From: Prosthecobacter debontii
Lineage (GTDB): Bacteria > Verrucomicrobiota > Verrucomicrobiia > Chthoniobacterales > Chthoniobacteraceae
NCBI GenBank assembly: GCA_945905735.1
Contig: CAMDQC010000039.1
Span: 1 to 36,223, forward strand
Length of the DNA stretch: 36,223 bases
Direction: 5' to 3'
The first letter of the stretch is position 1, and each line of letters starts with the position of its first letter. Shown here in pieces: positions 17,715 to 25,843 of this stretch. A model generated the notes under the pieces. It did no database searches, was not told the origin of the DNA, and saw nothing but the letters and a program-made list of their open reading frames with translations. Both the position numbers and the translations under genes were made by a program.

Positions 17715-19442
17715 CTATTTCACCGAGCCCACCGCCAGCTCGCAGAACTTGTCGCGCGGCTCGCCGCTCTTGGGCACGAGGACATTTTGCACCATGAAGA
17801 CGATGGTCATTTTCTTCTCGGGATCGACCCAGCCGTGCGTGGCGAATGCGCCGCCGTGGCCGAATGAATTCACCCCGAATGCGCCAGTGACTTTCTTCTC
17901 CCCGCCGTTCGTGAACCAGCCGAGTCCATACTGGATCGCCTTGCCGCCGACGGTGTGCGACTTGGTCATCTCTGCGACGCCTTTTGCGCTGACGATGCGC
18001 TTGCCGTCTAGCTCTCCGCTGTTGCGGATCATTTCGTAGAAGCGCGCCATATCCAGCGCGGTGGAAAAGAGCCCGCCGCTCGGCTCGGCCTCGCGCTTGA
18101 TGTCGGGCTCGCTGGTGAGGAATGCGTTGTGCGCGGGGACGAGCTTGTCGCCGGAGAGCTTGTAGGTGCGGGCGATGCGGAGCCGCTGCGCTGCGTCGGG
18201 CGCGAAGGTGGTGTCGTCCATTTTCAGCGGCGAGAGGATGCGCTCTTGGATGAATGCGCCGAACGCTTTGCCCGATGCGACTTCCACGCAACGCCCAGCG
18301 ACGGTGGTGCCGAAGCTGTATTCAAACTTCTCGCCGGGCTGGAAGTCGAAGGGCTCTTTCACGAGGTCCTTGGTGTATTGCTCTAGCGTCACATTGCCGT
18401 CCGAGGGCTTACGCTCGGGGTCGGCGAGGCCGGAGGTGTGCGAGAGGAGGTCGCGGAGGGTGACGGGGCGTGCGAGCGGTTGGCCGTTGGTGAGCTTCAC
18501 CGCGCCGAGTTCCGGCACCCACTTCGAGGCGGGATCGTCGAGCGAGAGCTTGCCTTCGTCCACGAGGATCATCACGGCGGTGGCGGTGATGTTCTTCGTC
18601 ATCGAGGCGATCCAAAACATCGCGTCTGTCGTCATGGGCCGCCCGCTCTCCACGTTCGCAAACCCAGCGGCATCGTGATGCACCACGCGCCCATCTTTCA
18701 CCAAAAGAGTCACCACACCGGCAGCGCGCTTTTCTTTAATGAGCGCCTCCATCGCGGGCTTGATGGCGGCGAGCTTGGCGGAGTCGAGACCGACTTCCTC
18801 CGGCTTCGCAGGCGAGAGTGCAGCGACTGGTTTCGGCGCGGGCGCGGGAGCCGGGGCTGGCGGTGGTGGTGGTGGTGCGGGCGCAGCGACGGGCTCTTTC
18901 CAGCCGCGATCCATTTTCAAGCCTGCGAGCACTTTGCCGAGGGCGTCTGCTCCGGCGTCGGTGACCTTCGTCTCGAAAATGTAGAGCCGCTTGAGTTCTT
19001 TGAGCCCGTGGAGATTCACGAGCCCGGCGTCGGAGACTTCGGTGTGGAAAAGGTTCAGCGATTGCAGCTTTTCGAGCCCTTTTACATGCACCAGCGCCGC
19101 ATCGTCCGCGCTGGAGTTTGAGAGGTTGAGCTTGAGCAAATTCTTGAGCCCCGCGATGGCTGCGAACTCCTCGGGCTTCGCCTTCACGCCGCCGAGATCG
19201 AGCTCCACGATCGTAGGAATCTTCGCCACGAGCGCCAGCACTTCTGCCGGTTTATCCGAGCCGCGCAGGTTCACGTATTTCCAGTTCAACGTCGTCGCCA
19301 GCGGCTGAACGAGGACGCCGCGCTTGCTGAGTTCTGCGACTGCCGCCTTCTCCTCGGGAGTCGGCGCAGGGCCAGGGTTTTCCTCCGCGAAGACGAGTGA
19401 TGCCGCAAGGATGAGTGCCGGGAAAATGAACGTGCGTTTCAT
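17715..19442 (-). CDS. Exported leucine-rich-repeat / beta-lactamase-fold (serine hydrolase) fusion
   Basis: A 575-residue exported protein with signal peptide MKRTFIFPALILAASLVFA. Residues 75-175 are about four leucine-rich repeats (IVELDLGG, LLKLNLSNS, LQSLNLFHTEVSDAGL, LKRLYIFETKVTDAG), a type common in planctomycete proteins. A proline/alanine linker (183-210) leads to a class C beta-lactamase/esterase-type domain (from about 215). Its SxxK motif is Ser280-Met-Thr-Lys283. The second motif is Tyr375-Ser-Phe, where penicillin-binding relatives have Tyr-x-Asn, and a late HGG (FGHGGAFATHG) stands for the third box. This pattern favours an esterase or peptidase-like hydrolase over an antibiotic-degrading enzyme. 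A much earlier in-frame start would run into nadC on the opposite strand, so the ATG at 19442 is chosen. Confidence 0.83.
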   Translation of the reverse strand: MKRTFIFPALILAASLVFAEENPGPAPTPEEKAAVAELSKRGVLVQPLATTLNWKYVNLRGSDKPAEVLALVAKIPTIVELDLGGVKAKPEEFAAIAGLKNLLKLNLSNSSADDAALVHVKGLEKLQSLNLFHTEVSDAGLVNLHGLKELKRLYIFETKVTDAGADALGKVLAGLKMDRGWKEPVAAPAPPPPPPAPAPAPAPKPVAALSPAKPEEVGLDSAKLAAIKPAMEALIKEKRAAGVVTLLVKDGRVVHHDAAGFANVESGRPMTTDAMFWIASMTKNITATAVMILVDEGKLSLDDPASKWVPELGAVKLTNGQPLARPVTLRDLLSHTSGLADPERKPSDGNVTLEQYTKDLVKEPFDFQPGEKFEYSFGTTVAGRCVEVASGKAFGAFIQERILSPLKMDDTTFAPDAAQRLRIARTYKLSGDKLVPAHNAFLTSEPDIKREAEPSGGLFSTALDMARFYEMIRNSGELDGKRIVSAKGVAEMTKSHTVGGKAIQYGLGWFTNGGEKKVTGAFGVNSFGHGGAFATHGWVDPEKKMTIVFMVQNVLVPKSGEPRDKFCELAVGSVK

Positions 19443-19509
19443 AGTGCGGCGTTTGTACGGAGAACGTCGGGATTGCTCAATCACGAGTTTCACTATCAAA
19501 GAATCCGTC

Positions 19510-20385
19510 ATGCCGTCGCCACTCGAAATCCTAAAGCAGTTCGTCCACAACCCACCCGACCCAGTCGCCATCGCGCTCGCCGAGGACATCGGCGCGGGGG
19601 ATGTGACGTGTGCGTGCTTCGTCGCGGAGGAGCATCGGAGCGCGGCGAAGATTTTCGTGAAGCAAGACTCGGCCATCGCAGCGGGCGTGGAGGTGGCGGC
19701 AGAGGTCTTTCACCTCGTCGATGCCTCGCTCGAAGTCCGCGTCGTCCGCCCTTCCGGAAGCGTGCTCGCCCGCGGCGACACCGTGCTCGAAGTCACTGGC
19801 AGCACCCGCAGCATCCTCACCTCGGAGCGGACGGCGCTCAATTTCATCCAGCAACTCAGCGGCGTGGCCACGCTCACTCGCAAGTTCGTCGATGCGGTGA
19901 AGCCCTACAAAGCGCGCATTCTCGACACCCGCAAGACCACGCCCGGCCTGCGCTCGCTGGAGAAAACCGCCGTCCTTTCCGGCGGCGGGACGAACCACCG
20001 TTTCGGCCTCTACGACATGGCGATGGTGAAGGAAAACCACGTCAACGCCACCGACCTCGCGCAGCTCGCAGAAAACATCCGCACATTTCATACGCTCCAC
20101 CCGGACCTCCGTCTGGAGCTGGAGGCGCAGTCGCTCCAGCAAGTGCGCGACTTCCTCACGCTCGACGGCGTCCACGTCGTCATGCTCGATAATATGAGCC
20201 TCGCCGACATGCGCGCCGCCGTGGAGCTACGGGGAACGAAGAGGGTTCACTTCGAAGCAAGCGGCGGCGTCAACCTCGATACCGTCGTGGGCATTGCGGC
20301 GACCGGCGTTGATTTCATCAGCGTCGGCGCGCTCACGCACTCGGCACCGGCGGTTGATTTCTCGCTCGATATTCAGAGCATCTGA
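19510..20385 (+). CDS. nadC: Nicotinate-nucleotide pyrophosphorylase (quinolinate phosphoribosyltransferase)
   Basis: NadC converts quinolinate and PRPP to nicotinate mononucleotide, CO2 and pyrophosphate in de novo NAD synthesis in the cytoplasm. The 291-residue length is standard. Signatures are ALAEDIGAGDVT (residues 22-33), SERTALNFIQQLSGVAT (105-121), TRKTTPGLRSLEK (140-152), GGGTNHRFGLYDMAMVKENH (158-177), and the C-terminal barrel segments VVMLDNMS and EASGGVNLDTV with VDFISVGALTHS. Catalytic and phosphate-binding Arg/Lys/His residues of these motifs are present. Start at the ATG at 19510 fits the usual N-terminus. No nadA or nadB is nearby. The gene diverges from the LRR fusion (67 bp) and converges with the SGNH gene only 6 bp past its stop. 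Confidence 0.95.
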   Translation: MPSPLEILKQFVHNPPDPVAIALAEDIGAGDVTCACFVAEEHRSAAKIFVKQDSAIAAGVEVAAEVFHLVDASLEVRVVRPSGSVLARGDTVLEVTGSTRSILTSERTALNFIQQLSGVATLTRKFVDAVKPYKARILDTRKTTPGLRSLEKTAVLSGGGTNHRFGLYDMAMVKENHVNATDLAQLAENIRTFHTLHPDLRLELEAQSLQQVRDFLTLDGVHVVMLDNMSLADMRAAVELRGTKRVHFEASGGVNLDTVVGIAATGVDFISVGALTHSAPAVDFSLDIQSI

Positions 20386-20391
20386 AAACCT

Positions 20392-21024
20392 CTACGGCTT
20401 CGGTAGAAACGGGCGCACCGTATCCGCGAGAATCTTGTAGCCGTCGGCGTTGAGGTGGAGCCGGTCGGCGACAAACAACTCGGGGCGCGGCTTCCCCTCC
20501 GCGTCCAGAAACTTCTCGCGGATCGCGATGAACTTCACCCCCGCCTTCTCACAGAGCGGGCGGATGAGTTGGTTCGCAGCGAGCACTTTATCCCGCTGCT
20601 CCCAGCGCAATGGGCTCGTGGTGATTTCCAAAAAACACAGCTCCGTCTTCGGGAGCTTCTCCTTCATCTTCCCCAGCCATTGCTCGAAACTCAGCGCCAC
20701 CTCCTCCACCGATCTCCCGCCAGAGATGTCGTTCGTCCCGGCAAAAATCAGCACCATCTGCGGCTCGTGCGGCACCACGATGCGCTCGGCCAGTTCCGCC
20801 GAATCCTTCATCATCGAGCCGCCGAAGCCCCGGTTCAGCACCGGCAAGCCCTCGAAATCCTTCTCCAGCGTCTTCCACAGCCGGATGCTCGAACTCCCGG
20901 TAAAGACGACGGCTCCCTTGCGGACGGGCATTTTCTCGAAGGCGGACACCTCCTTTTCCCATTTGCCAGCGTCGGCGAGCAGCGTGGAGACGGAAAGGAA
21001 TAGAGTGAGTAGAAGTCGAATCAT
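20392..21024 (-). CDS. Secreted SGNH/GDSL hydrolase
   Basis: A 210-residue lipase/esterase-fold protein with a short signal peptide (MIRLLLTLFLSVSTLLADA). All four SGNH blocks can be read: nucleophile block FTGSSSIRLW with Ser45, Gly68 in NRGFGGS, Asn98 in FAGTNDIS, and Asp187-x-x-His190 in DRLHLNADGY. The full catalytic set is therefore present. This matches small PAF-acetylhydrolase-like SGNH proteins that deacetylate carbohydrates or lipids; the substrate is not evident. An extended frame upstream of 21024 lacks protein features and crosses a terminator-like hairpin, so the ATG before the signal peptide is used. Confidence 0.87.
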   Translation of the reverse strand: MIRLLLTLFLSVSTLLADAGKWEKEVSAFEKMPVRKGAVVFTGSSSIRLWKTLEKDFEGLPVLNRGFGGSMMKDSAELAERIVVPHEPQMVLIFAGTNDISGGRSVEEVALSFEQWLGKMKEKLPKTELCFLEITTSPLRWEQRDKVLAANQLIRPLCEKAGVKFIAIREKFLDAEGKPRPELFVADRLHLNADGYKILADTVRPFLPKP

Positions 21025-21066
21025 GGCGGTGAGAAGAGCAGAAAAAGCGAACTGAGCAATCTCGGC

Positions 21067-21109
21067 AAAAAAATTGCGGGGCCGCCGACCGAATGGCCGA
21101 CAACCCCGC
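21067..21109 (-). terminator. Strong terminator-like hairpin upstream of the SGNH gene
   Basis: On the minus strand a 15-pair stem (GCGGGG/CCCCGC at the base, continuous to a 4-nt loop when G-U pairs are allowed) is followed by AA and seven T residues (plus-strand A tract at 21067-21073). It lies 43 bp before the SGNH start codon, and no protein-coding gene on that strand lies upstream of it. It would end a short unannotated RNA or act as an attenuator in the SGNH leader. Confidence 0.7.
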
Positions 21110-21295
21110 TGTTCCCCCCAGAACGCTTGTAGATTCACACGCCTCCCGAATTCCCGCAAGTGAAAAGTTTCACAAAGTCGAAAAAACTTCGCGTTCCTTG
21201 GTAAAAGACAGCTCCTGCGAAACTTTCTCCACCGCGCAACAAAGGCTTTCCCCCGTGCGGGCTTCTTTGCAAAGTCCGCTTCCACTTTTCCTTTT

Positions 21296-24200
21296 ATGAA
21301 ACTGCTCCATCTCTCCTGCCTGCTCGCTCTCACCGTCTTCGCCCACGCTGAGGCTCCGAAGTTTGAACTCCGCGATGGCGACCGCGTGCTCCTGCTCGGC
21401 GACGCGCTGCTCGAACGCGAAAACACGCTCGGCTTCCTCGAAGCCCGGATGCACGCCGCTTGGCCGACGACGAAATTCACCGTCCGCAATCTCTCGTGGG
21501 CCGGCGATACGCCGAAAGGATGGTCGCGCGCTTCGTTCGATGGTCCGGCGAAAGGCTACGAGCGGCTGAAAGGGCAGATCGCCCTGGTAAAGCCGACCGT
21601 CGTTTTCCTCGGCTACGGCATGGCGGCGTCGTTGCAGGAAATGACGGACCGCAGCGGCGACATCATGCTCAACCGCGACACCGCGCGGTATGGCGAGGAG
21701 CCGATGACAGCGGCGCGTTTCAAAAAGGAACTCGGGGAGCTGATGACGGATATTGAGAAGACGGGGGAGAAGACGCGCTTTGTCCTCATGTCGCCGATCA
21801 GGCACGAAGACCTGCGCAAAGTCCGCCCCGGAACGGTGGACCCGACGAAGCACAATGAGTTGATCGAGGCATACTCGAAAGGCATTGAGGAACTCGCGAA
21901 GGAGCGCGGTGCGCGGTTTGTGAGTTTGGCGCAGATTCCTTATTACCCCCATGATAACCCGCCGAAGACACTCAACGGTATTCACCTCGCCGAGGCGGGT
22001 CATCACATGCTTGCGAAACACAATCTCACGAGCGACCTCGGCTGGACGGAAGGGACGAAGCCATCCGGGACGCTCGAAGAGAGCATGAAATCCCCGCTCA
22101 CCGCCGCCATCGTCCGCAAGAACGACCTCTTCTTCCACCGCACCCGCCCGGCGAACAGCACGTATATCTTCGGCTTCCGCAAGGGCGAGCAGGGGCGCAA
22201 TGCGGTGGAGATTCCGCAGTTTGACCCGCTGGTGGATAAGGTGGATGCCGAAATCGACGCCCTCAAGCGCGGGACCAAGAAAACTTCGTCCACAGAGACC
22301 ATCCCAGCCACTGGAAGCACCGACATTACACGCAATGTTGCCCCTTCCAGCTCTGGAAGCACCGACATTGCGCCTAATGCCACACCTTCCAGCCCTAAAA
22401 GCGCAGAAATCGGACACAAGCCCCTGCCAATCCCGAACTTCACCATGGAAGACGGCTACGAAATCACCCTTTGGGCCGATACCGCCCTCGTCGGCAAGCC
22501 TGTCGGCATGAATTGGGACGCTGCCGGGCGTCTCTGGGTCGCCTGTTCGCCTGTTTATCCCATGATCGCACCGGGCGCGCACCCGGAGGACAAAGTCGTG
22601 GTCATCGAAGACACGGACCGGGATGGCAAGGCGGATAAATCGACCACTTTCGCCACGAATCTGCTGATTGCGGCTGGGGTAGCGCCGGATTTTGCGATGG
22701 ACGGCATGGACAAGATGGACGGTATGGACCCAGCAAAACGCCCGTCCAGTCCGTCCACAAAGTCCATCCCGTCCACCCCCAACGCCGCCTACGTCGGCAG
22801 CTCCACCGAACTCGTCCACGTCACTGACACCGACGGCGACGGCAAGGCGGACGCTCGGCGCGTCGTGCTCAGCGGGTTTGGCACCGAGGACACGCACCAC
22901 ACCATCCACACTCTGAAATGGGGGCCAGACGGACGGCTTTATTTTAACCAATCCATCTACATCCACAGCCATCTGGAGACGCCTTATGGCATGATTCGGA
23001 TGAACAGCGCGGGCATTTTGGCCTACGACCCGCGCACCGAGCGCACCGAAGTCATCGCCAAAGGCTGGTGCAACCCTTGGGGCCATGTGTGGGACGAGTG
23101 GGGGCAGCAGTTCACCACCGACGGCGCGGGCGGGCAGGGCATCTCGTGGCTGGTGCCGGGGGCGATGTATTTCACCTACGAAAACGCAAAGAAAATCATG
23201 CCCAGCGTGTCGCCCGGCAGCTACCCGAAGTTCTGCGGGCTGGAGCTGATTAAGTCGCCGCTTTTCCCAGCGGATTGGCAGGGCGATGCGATCACTTGCG
23301 ACTTCCGGGCGCACCGGATTGCGCGGTTTTCGTTCAAGGATCTGAGCGTGGACGGCATGGACAAGATGGACAAAGTGGACGGGAAAGGCGCGTCCATTGA
23401 GTCCATCGCGTCCAAAAAGTCCACCTCCGCCCGGAAGAGCGGCTACGAAACCAAAGCCGAGCCCGACCTCGTGCGCACCACGGACAACTCGTTCCGCCCG
23501 ATCGATGTAAAGCTCGGCCCCGACGGCGCGCTCTACGTCGCCGATTGGACAAACCCCGTCATCAACCACGGCGAAGTGGACTTCCGCGACCCGCGCCGCG
23601 ACCATGTGAACGGGCGGATATGGCGCATTGCGCCGAAGGGCAAGGCGGGCCTCGCTTGGGGAAGCCATTCGACGGCACTCAAAGCACCGTTGCCCAAAGG
23701 GCGGAATCCCGCAGAAGCGGCGGCGCTAATCGGTGATCCCAACCCGCGCGTCCGTGTCGAGGCCATGCGCGCGCTTTGCAAATCTCCGTCCGCCGCAAAT
23801 GCCGCGCTGGTGCTCGAAGCCGCTGTGAACGGCGCAGCCGCAGCCGCGCTCCCCGCAGGCCCGACGGGACAATTCGCAAACTCCACCGCCGCCGCAGACT
23901 CCGACACGCATTACGCCTACGCCGCTTGGCTGAGCGTCAACGATCTCGCGCCGCAGGTGATGGAATATGTCGAGAAACTCGCCGCCGACCCGGCCAGCGC
24001 CGCCAAGCAGCAAGCCGCGATTTCTTTCGCCCTGCAAGCGCTGCCCGGCGACAAGACCGGCCCGCTCCTTTCCAAGATCATCGCCAAAAACGGCGTTCCC
24101 AAGGACGGCTCGGGACCGTGGATCGAACTCATCGGCCAGACCGGCAGCGCTGCGGAATGCCAGCCATTGCTCGATGCTCTGCGCGCAGCAACCACGCCCG

Positions 24201-25750
24201 ACAGCGACCTGCCGCACCCGCTTGCCGATGCGAAGTTCCTTTTTACCCAAAAGGACGCAAATCGCCGCGCCGCCGCCGCGCTCGTCGCCGCCGCCCGCCG
24301 TGGTGTGAAGCCCGCCGATGCAGCGGGCAACGGCTGGCAGTTCTTCCACTACGCCCCCGCCGAAGCCGCCGCCGATGTCGCCCGCCTCGCAGGACTGTGG
24401 AAGGAAAAGGGCGTCGCCGATTCCATCGCCGCACGGCTCGATGCAACTCCAGCGATGCGCGATGCGGTGTTTGAGAGCCTGAGCACGCTCGGGAACGAAG
24501 AATCCGCAACCGTGCTCACCGCGTTCCTCGACTCGAAGCGCGACCCGGCGGCAGGCAGCGCATTCCTCCGCATCGCCCTGCAAAAAAATGACAGAGACAT
24601 CCGCCGCCGCGCCCTCGCTGCCCTTGCCGCATTCAAGCCCGACGCCGCACTCGCCGGACTCTCCGCAGTCGCAAAAGACGGCGACGAACTCGCGCTCTTC
24701 CGCTCCCTTTTTGCCAGCGAGACATTCAAAGGCAAATTCGTAAAAGCCGTGCCCGCCGACCTTCCGAAACCCGCCGCCGAAGCCGCCCTCCGCGCCGCCC
24801 GCGAGCTTGGACGCAAAGGCGAAGCACTCGTCGCCGCGCTCACGCCGCTCGTCGGAGCCCCCGCTCCCGCCTCAAACACCGGAGACATCGCCGCGATGGT
24901 TACCAACGTCCAGAAAAACGGAAACCCCGTCGAAGGCGAGGCCATCTACCGCCGACTCGCCCTCGCCTGCACAGCCTGCCACGCCATCGGCGGCGCAGGC
25001 GGAAAAGTCGGCCCAGACATGACGACCATCGGAGCCAGCGCCCCGATTGATTACCTCATCGAGAGCCTCATCGTGCCGAATGCCAAAGTGAAAGAAGGCT
25101 ACAACGCCGTCTCCCTCACCCTCAAAGGCGGACGCGCCGCCAGCGGCGTCCTCCTCCGCGAAACGCCCGACGCCGTCTTCCTCCGCGACGCCGCCGGCAA
25201 CGAAACCAGCGTGCCCAAAGCCGACATCACCGCCCGCGAAAACGTCGGCAGCATCATGCCTGCCGGACTTCTCAACACACTCACCGACCGGGAAAAAGCG
25301 CACGTCTTCGCCTTCCTCGCGCAACTCGGAAAGCCCGGCCCATTTGACGCCACCAAAGCCAGCATCGCCCGAGTCTGGTGGCTCTATCCCGGCAAAGACG
25401 TCGAAGCCATCGTCGCCGGAAAAGTGGCCACACCCGGCGCAAAAACGCTCACCTACGTGGACGGACGCCTGCCCAAAGCCGCGCTCGTCGAAGCACTCCA
25501 AATGGTGCCCGACAGCGGCGACACCGTAGTAGCCGTCGCGAAATTTGCCGGAGCCGGAAAGACGCGCCTCAACATGCAAGGCGTGACCAAAGCCTGGCTC
25601 GACGGAGCCCCGCTCGCCATCGCCAGCAACCCATCACCCGAAGTGGAACTGACCGCCGGAAACCACACGCTCGTCGTAAAACTCGACACCAAACAACTGC
25701 CTGAAGTGCTCCGCGCCGACTGCCCCGAGGGACGCTTCGCGACGGAGTAA
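21296..25750 (+). CDS. PVC-type dehydrogenase: SGNH-like, beta-propeller, HEAT repeats and cytochrome c domain
   Basis: A 1484-residue exported multidomain protein of a type characteristic of planctomycetes and verrucomicrobia. After a signal peptide (MKLLHLSCLLALTVFAHA), residues 25-250 are SGNH-like, but the nucleophile block reads LLGDALLE, with Ala where the catalytic Ser belongs, so this domain is probably not a hydrolase. Residues 380-780 form a membrane-bound-dehydrogenase propeller (GYEITLWADTALVGKPVGMNWDAAGRLWV, DTDGDGKADARRVVL, KLGPDGALYVADWTNPVINHG). About 800-1190 are alanine-rich HEAT-like repeats. A cytochrome domain follows, with haem-binding Cys1225-Thr-Ala-Cys-His1229 and GPDMTTIGA supplying a possible Met ligand. 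The C-terminus is a small beta domain. Three low-complexity linkers (about 339-366, 467-494, 684-710) derive from palindromic DNA repeats. Oxidation of a sugar or alcohol with electron transfer to haem is the expected role; substrate unknown. Confidence 0.87.
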   Translation: MKLLHLSCLLALTVFAHAEAPKFELRDGDRVLLLGDALLERENTLGFLEARMHAAWPTTKFTVRNLSWAGDTPKGWSRASFDGPAKGYERLKGQIALVKPTVVFLGYGMAASLQEMTDRSGDIMLNRDTARYGEEPMTAARFKKELGELMTDIEKTGEKTRFVLMSPIRHEDLRKVRPGTVDPTKHNELIEAYSKGIEELAKERGARFVSLAQIPYYPHDNPPKTLNGIHLAEAGHHMLAKHNLTSDLGWTEGTKPSGTLEESMKSPLTAAIVRKNDLFFHRTRPANSTYIFGFRKGEQGRNAVEIPQFDPLVDKVDAEIDALKRGTKKTSSTETIPATGSTDITRNVAPSSSGSTDIAPNATPSSPKSAEIGHKPLPIPNFTMEDGYEITLWADTALVGKPVGMNWDAAGRLWVACSPVYPMIAPGAHPEDKVVVIEDTDRDGKADKSTTFATNLLIAAGVAPDFAMDGMDKMDGMDPAKRPSSPSTKSIPSTPNAAYVGSSTELVHVTDTDGDGKADARRVVLSGFGTEDTHHTIHTLKWGPDGRLYFNQSIYIHSHLETPYGMIRMNSAGILAYDPRTERTEVIAKGWCNPWGHVWDEWGQQFTTDGAGGQGISWLVPGAMYFTYENAKKIMPSVSPGSYPKFCGLELIKSPLFPADWQGDAITCDFRAHRIARFSFKDLSVDGMDKMDKVDGKGASIESIASKKSTSARKSGYETKAEPDLVRTTDNSFRPIDVKLGPDGALYVADWTNPVINHGEVDFRDPRRDHVNGRIWRIAPKGKAGLAWGSHSTALKAPLPKGRNPAEAAALIGDPNPRVRVEAMRALCKSPSAANAALVLEAAVNGAAAAALPAGPTGQFANSTAAADSDTHYAYAAWLSVNDLAPQVMEYVEKLAADPASAAKQQAAISFALQALPGDKTGPLLSKIIAKNGVPKDGSGPWIELIGQTGSAAECQPLLDALRAATTPDSDLPHPLADAKFLFTQKDANRRAAAALVAAARRGVKPADAAGNGWQFFHYAPAEAAADVARLAGLWKEKGVADSIAARLDATPAMRDAVFESLSTLGNEESATVLTAFLDSKRDPAAGSAFLRIALQKNDRDIRRRALAALAAFKPDAALAGLSAVAKDGDELALFRSLFASETFKGKFVKAVPADLPKPAAEAALRAARELGRKGEALVAALTPLVGAPAPASNTGDIAAMVTNVQKNGNPVEGEAIYRRLALACTACHAIGGAGGKVGPDMTTIGASAPIDYLIESLIVPNAKVKEGYNAVSLTLKGGRAASGVLLRETPDAVFLRDAAGNETSVPKADITARENVGSIMPAGLLNTLTDREKAHVFAFLAQLGKPGPFDATKASIARVWWLYPGKDVEAIVAGKVATPGAKTLTYVDGRLPKAALVEALQMVPDSGDTVVAVAKFAGAGKTRLNMQGVTKAWLDGAPLAIASNPSPEVELTAGNHTLVVKLDTKQLPEVLRADCPEGRFATE
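22311..22392. repeat. Two tandem 40-bp palindromic units inside a coding region
   Basis: Units at 22311-22350 and 22353-22392 both start CTGGAAGCACCGACATT and both end CCTTCCAG or CTTCCAG. Within each, the two ends are imperfect inverted repeats (CTGGAAG against CTTCCAG at the tips, ACATT against AATGT inside), so each can fold as a hairpin. In the protein they encode two copies of a GSTDI-x2-N-x2-PSS peptide in the linker between the SGNH-like domain and the propeller. Confidence 0.8.
22696..22776. repeat. Palindromic TGGAC-type repeat, copy A, in frame
   Basis: The left arm has four TGGAC boxes spaced 9 bp apart (ATGGACGGC, ATGGACAAG, ATGGACGGT, ATGGACC). The right arm has four complementary GTCCA boxes (22743-22776). 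The whole is an 81-bp imperfect palindrome. It is read through in frame as a Met-Asp-rich segment followed by a Ser/Pro/Lys-rich one, and interrupts an otherwise recognisable propeller strand region. Confidence 0.85.
23347..23424. repeat. Palindromic TGGAC-type repeat, copy B, in frame
   Basis: This is a second copy of the element at 22696-22776, 650 bp downstream. The left arm carries TGGAC boxes every 9 bp (GTGGACGGC, ATGGACAAG, ATGGACAAA, GTGGACGGG) and the right arm carries GTCCA or GTCCAC boxes from 23392 to 23424, separated by a short AAAGGCG spacer. It is also translated in frame (VDGMDKMDKVDGKG, then a Ser/Lys-rich part). Confidence 0.85.
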
Positions 25751-25781
25751 TACCCAAAGCAAAAAGAATCCGATTTCGCCC

Positions 25782-25810
25782 TTGCACGCCAAGGGTGAAC
25801 TCCGTATCTA
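25782..25810 (+). promoter_or_regulatory. Candidate promoter of the dksA-like, rpmG, rpsR operon
   Basis: TTGCAC (25782-25787) and TATCTA (25805-25810) are separated by 17 bp, which would place a transcription start near 25817 and the ATG at 25844 after a leader of about 27 nt. Each hexamer matches the sigma70 consensus at only three positions, so support is mainly the spacing and location. Confidence 0.35.
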
Positions 25811-25843
25811 TCCCGCCCTTTCTCGCCGAAACACACGAATTTT

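Noticed and set aside
22696..23424. Possible frameshifted or foreign insert breaking the dehydrogenase
   Set aside because: Both palindromes keep the frame and the propeller motifs continue on each side, so the gene appears intact.
21170..23668. A very long open frame on the minus strand opposite the PVC dehydrogenase
   Set aside because: It is rich in Arg, His and Val with no recognisable domain, and the opposite frame has clear domains and a signal peptide. Long antisense frames are expected in GC-rich DNA.
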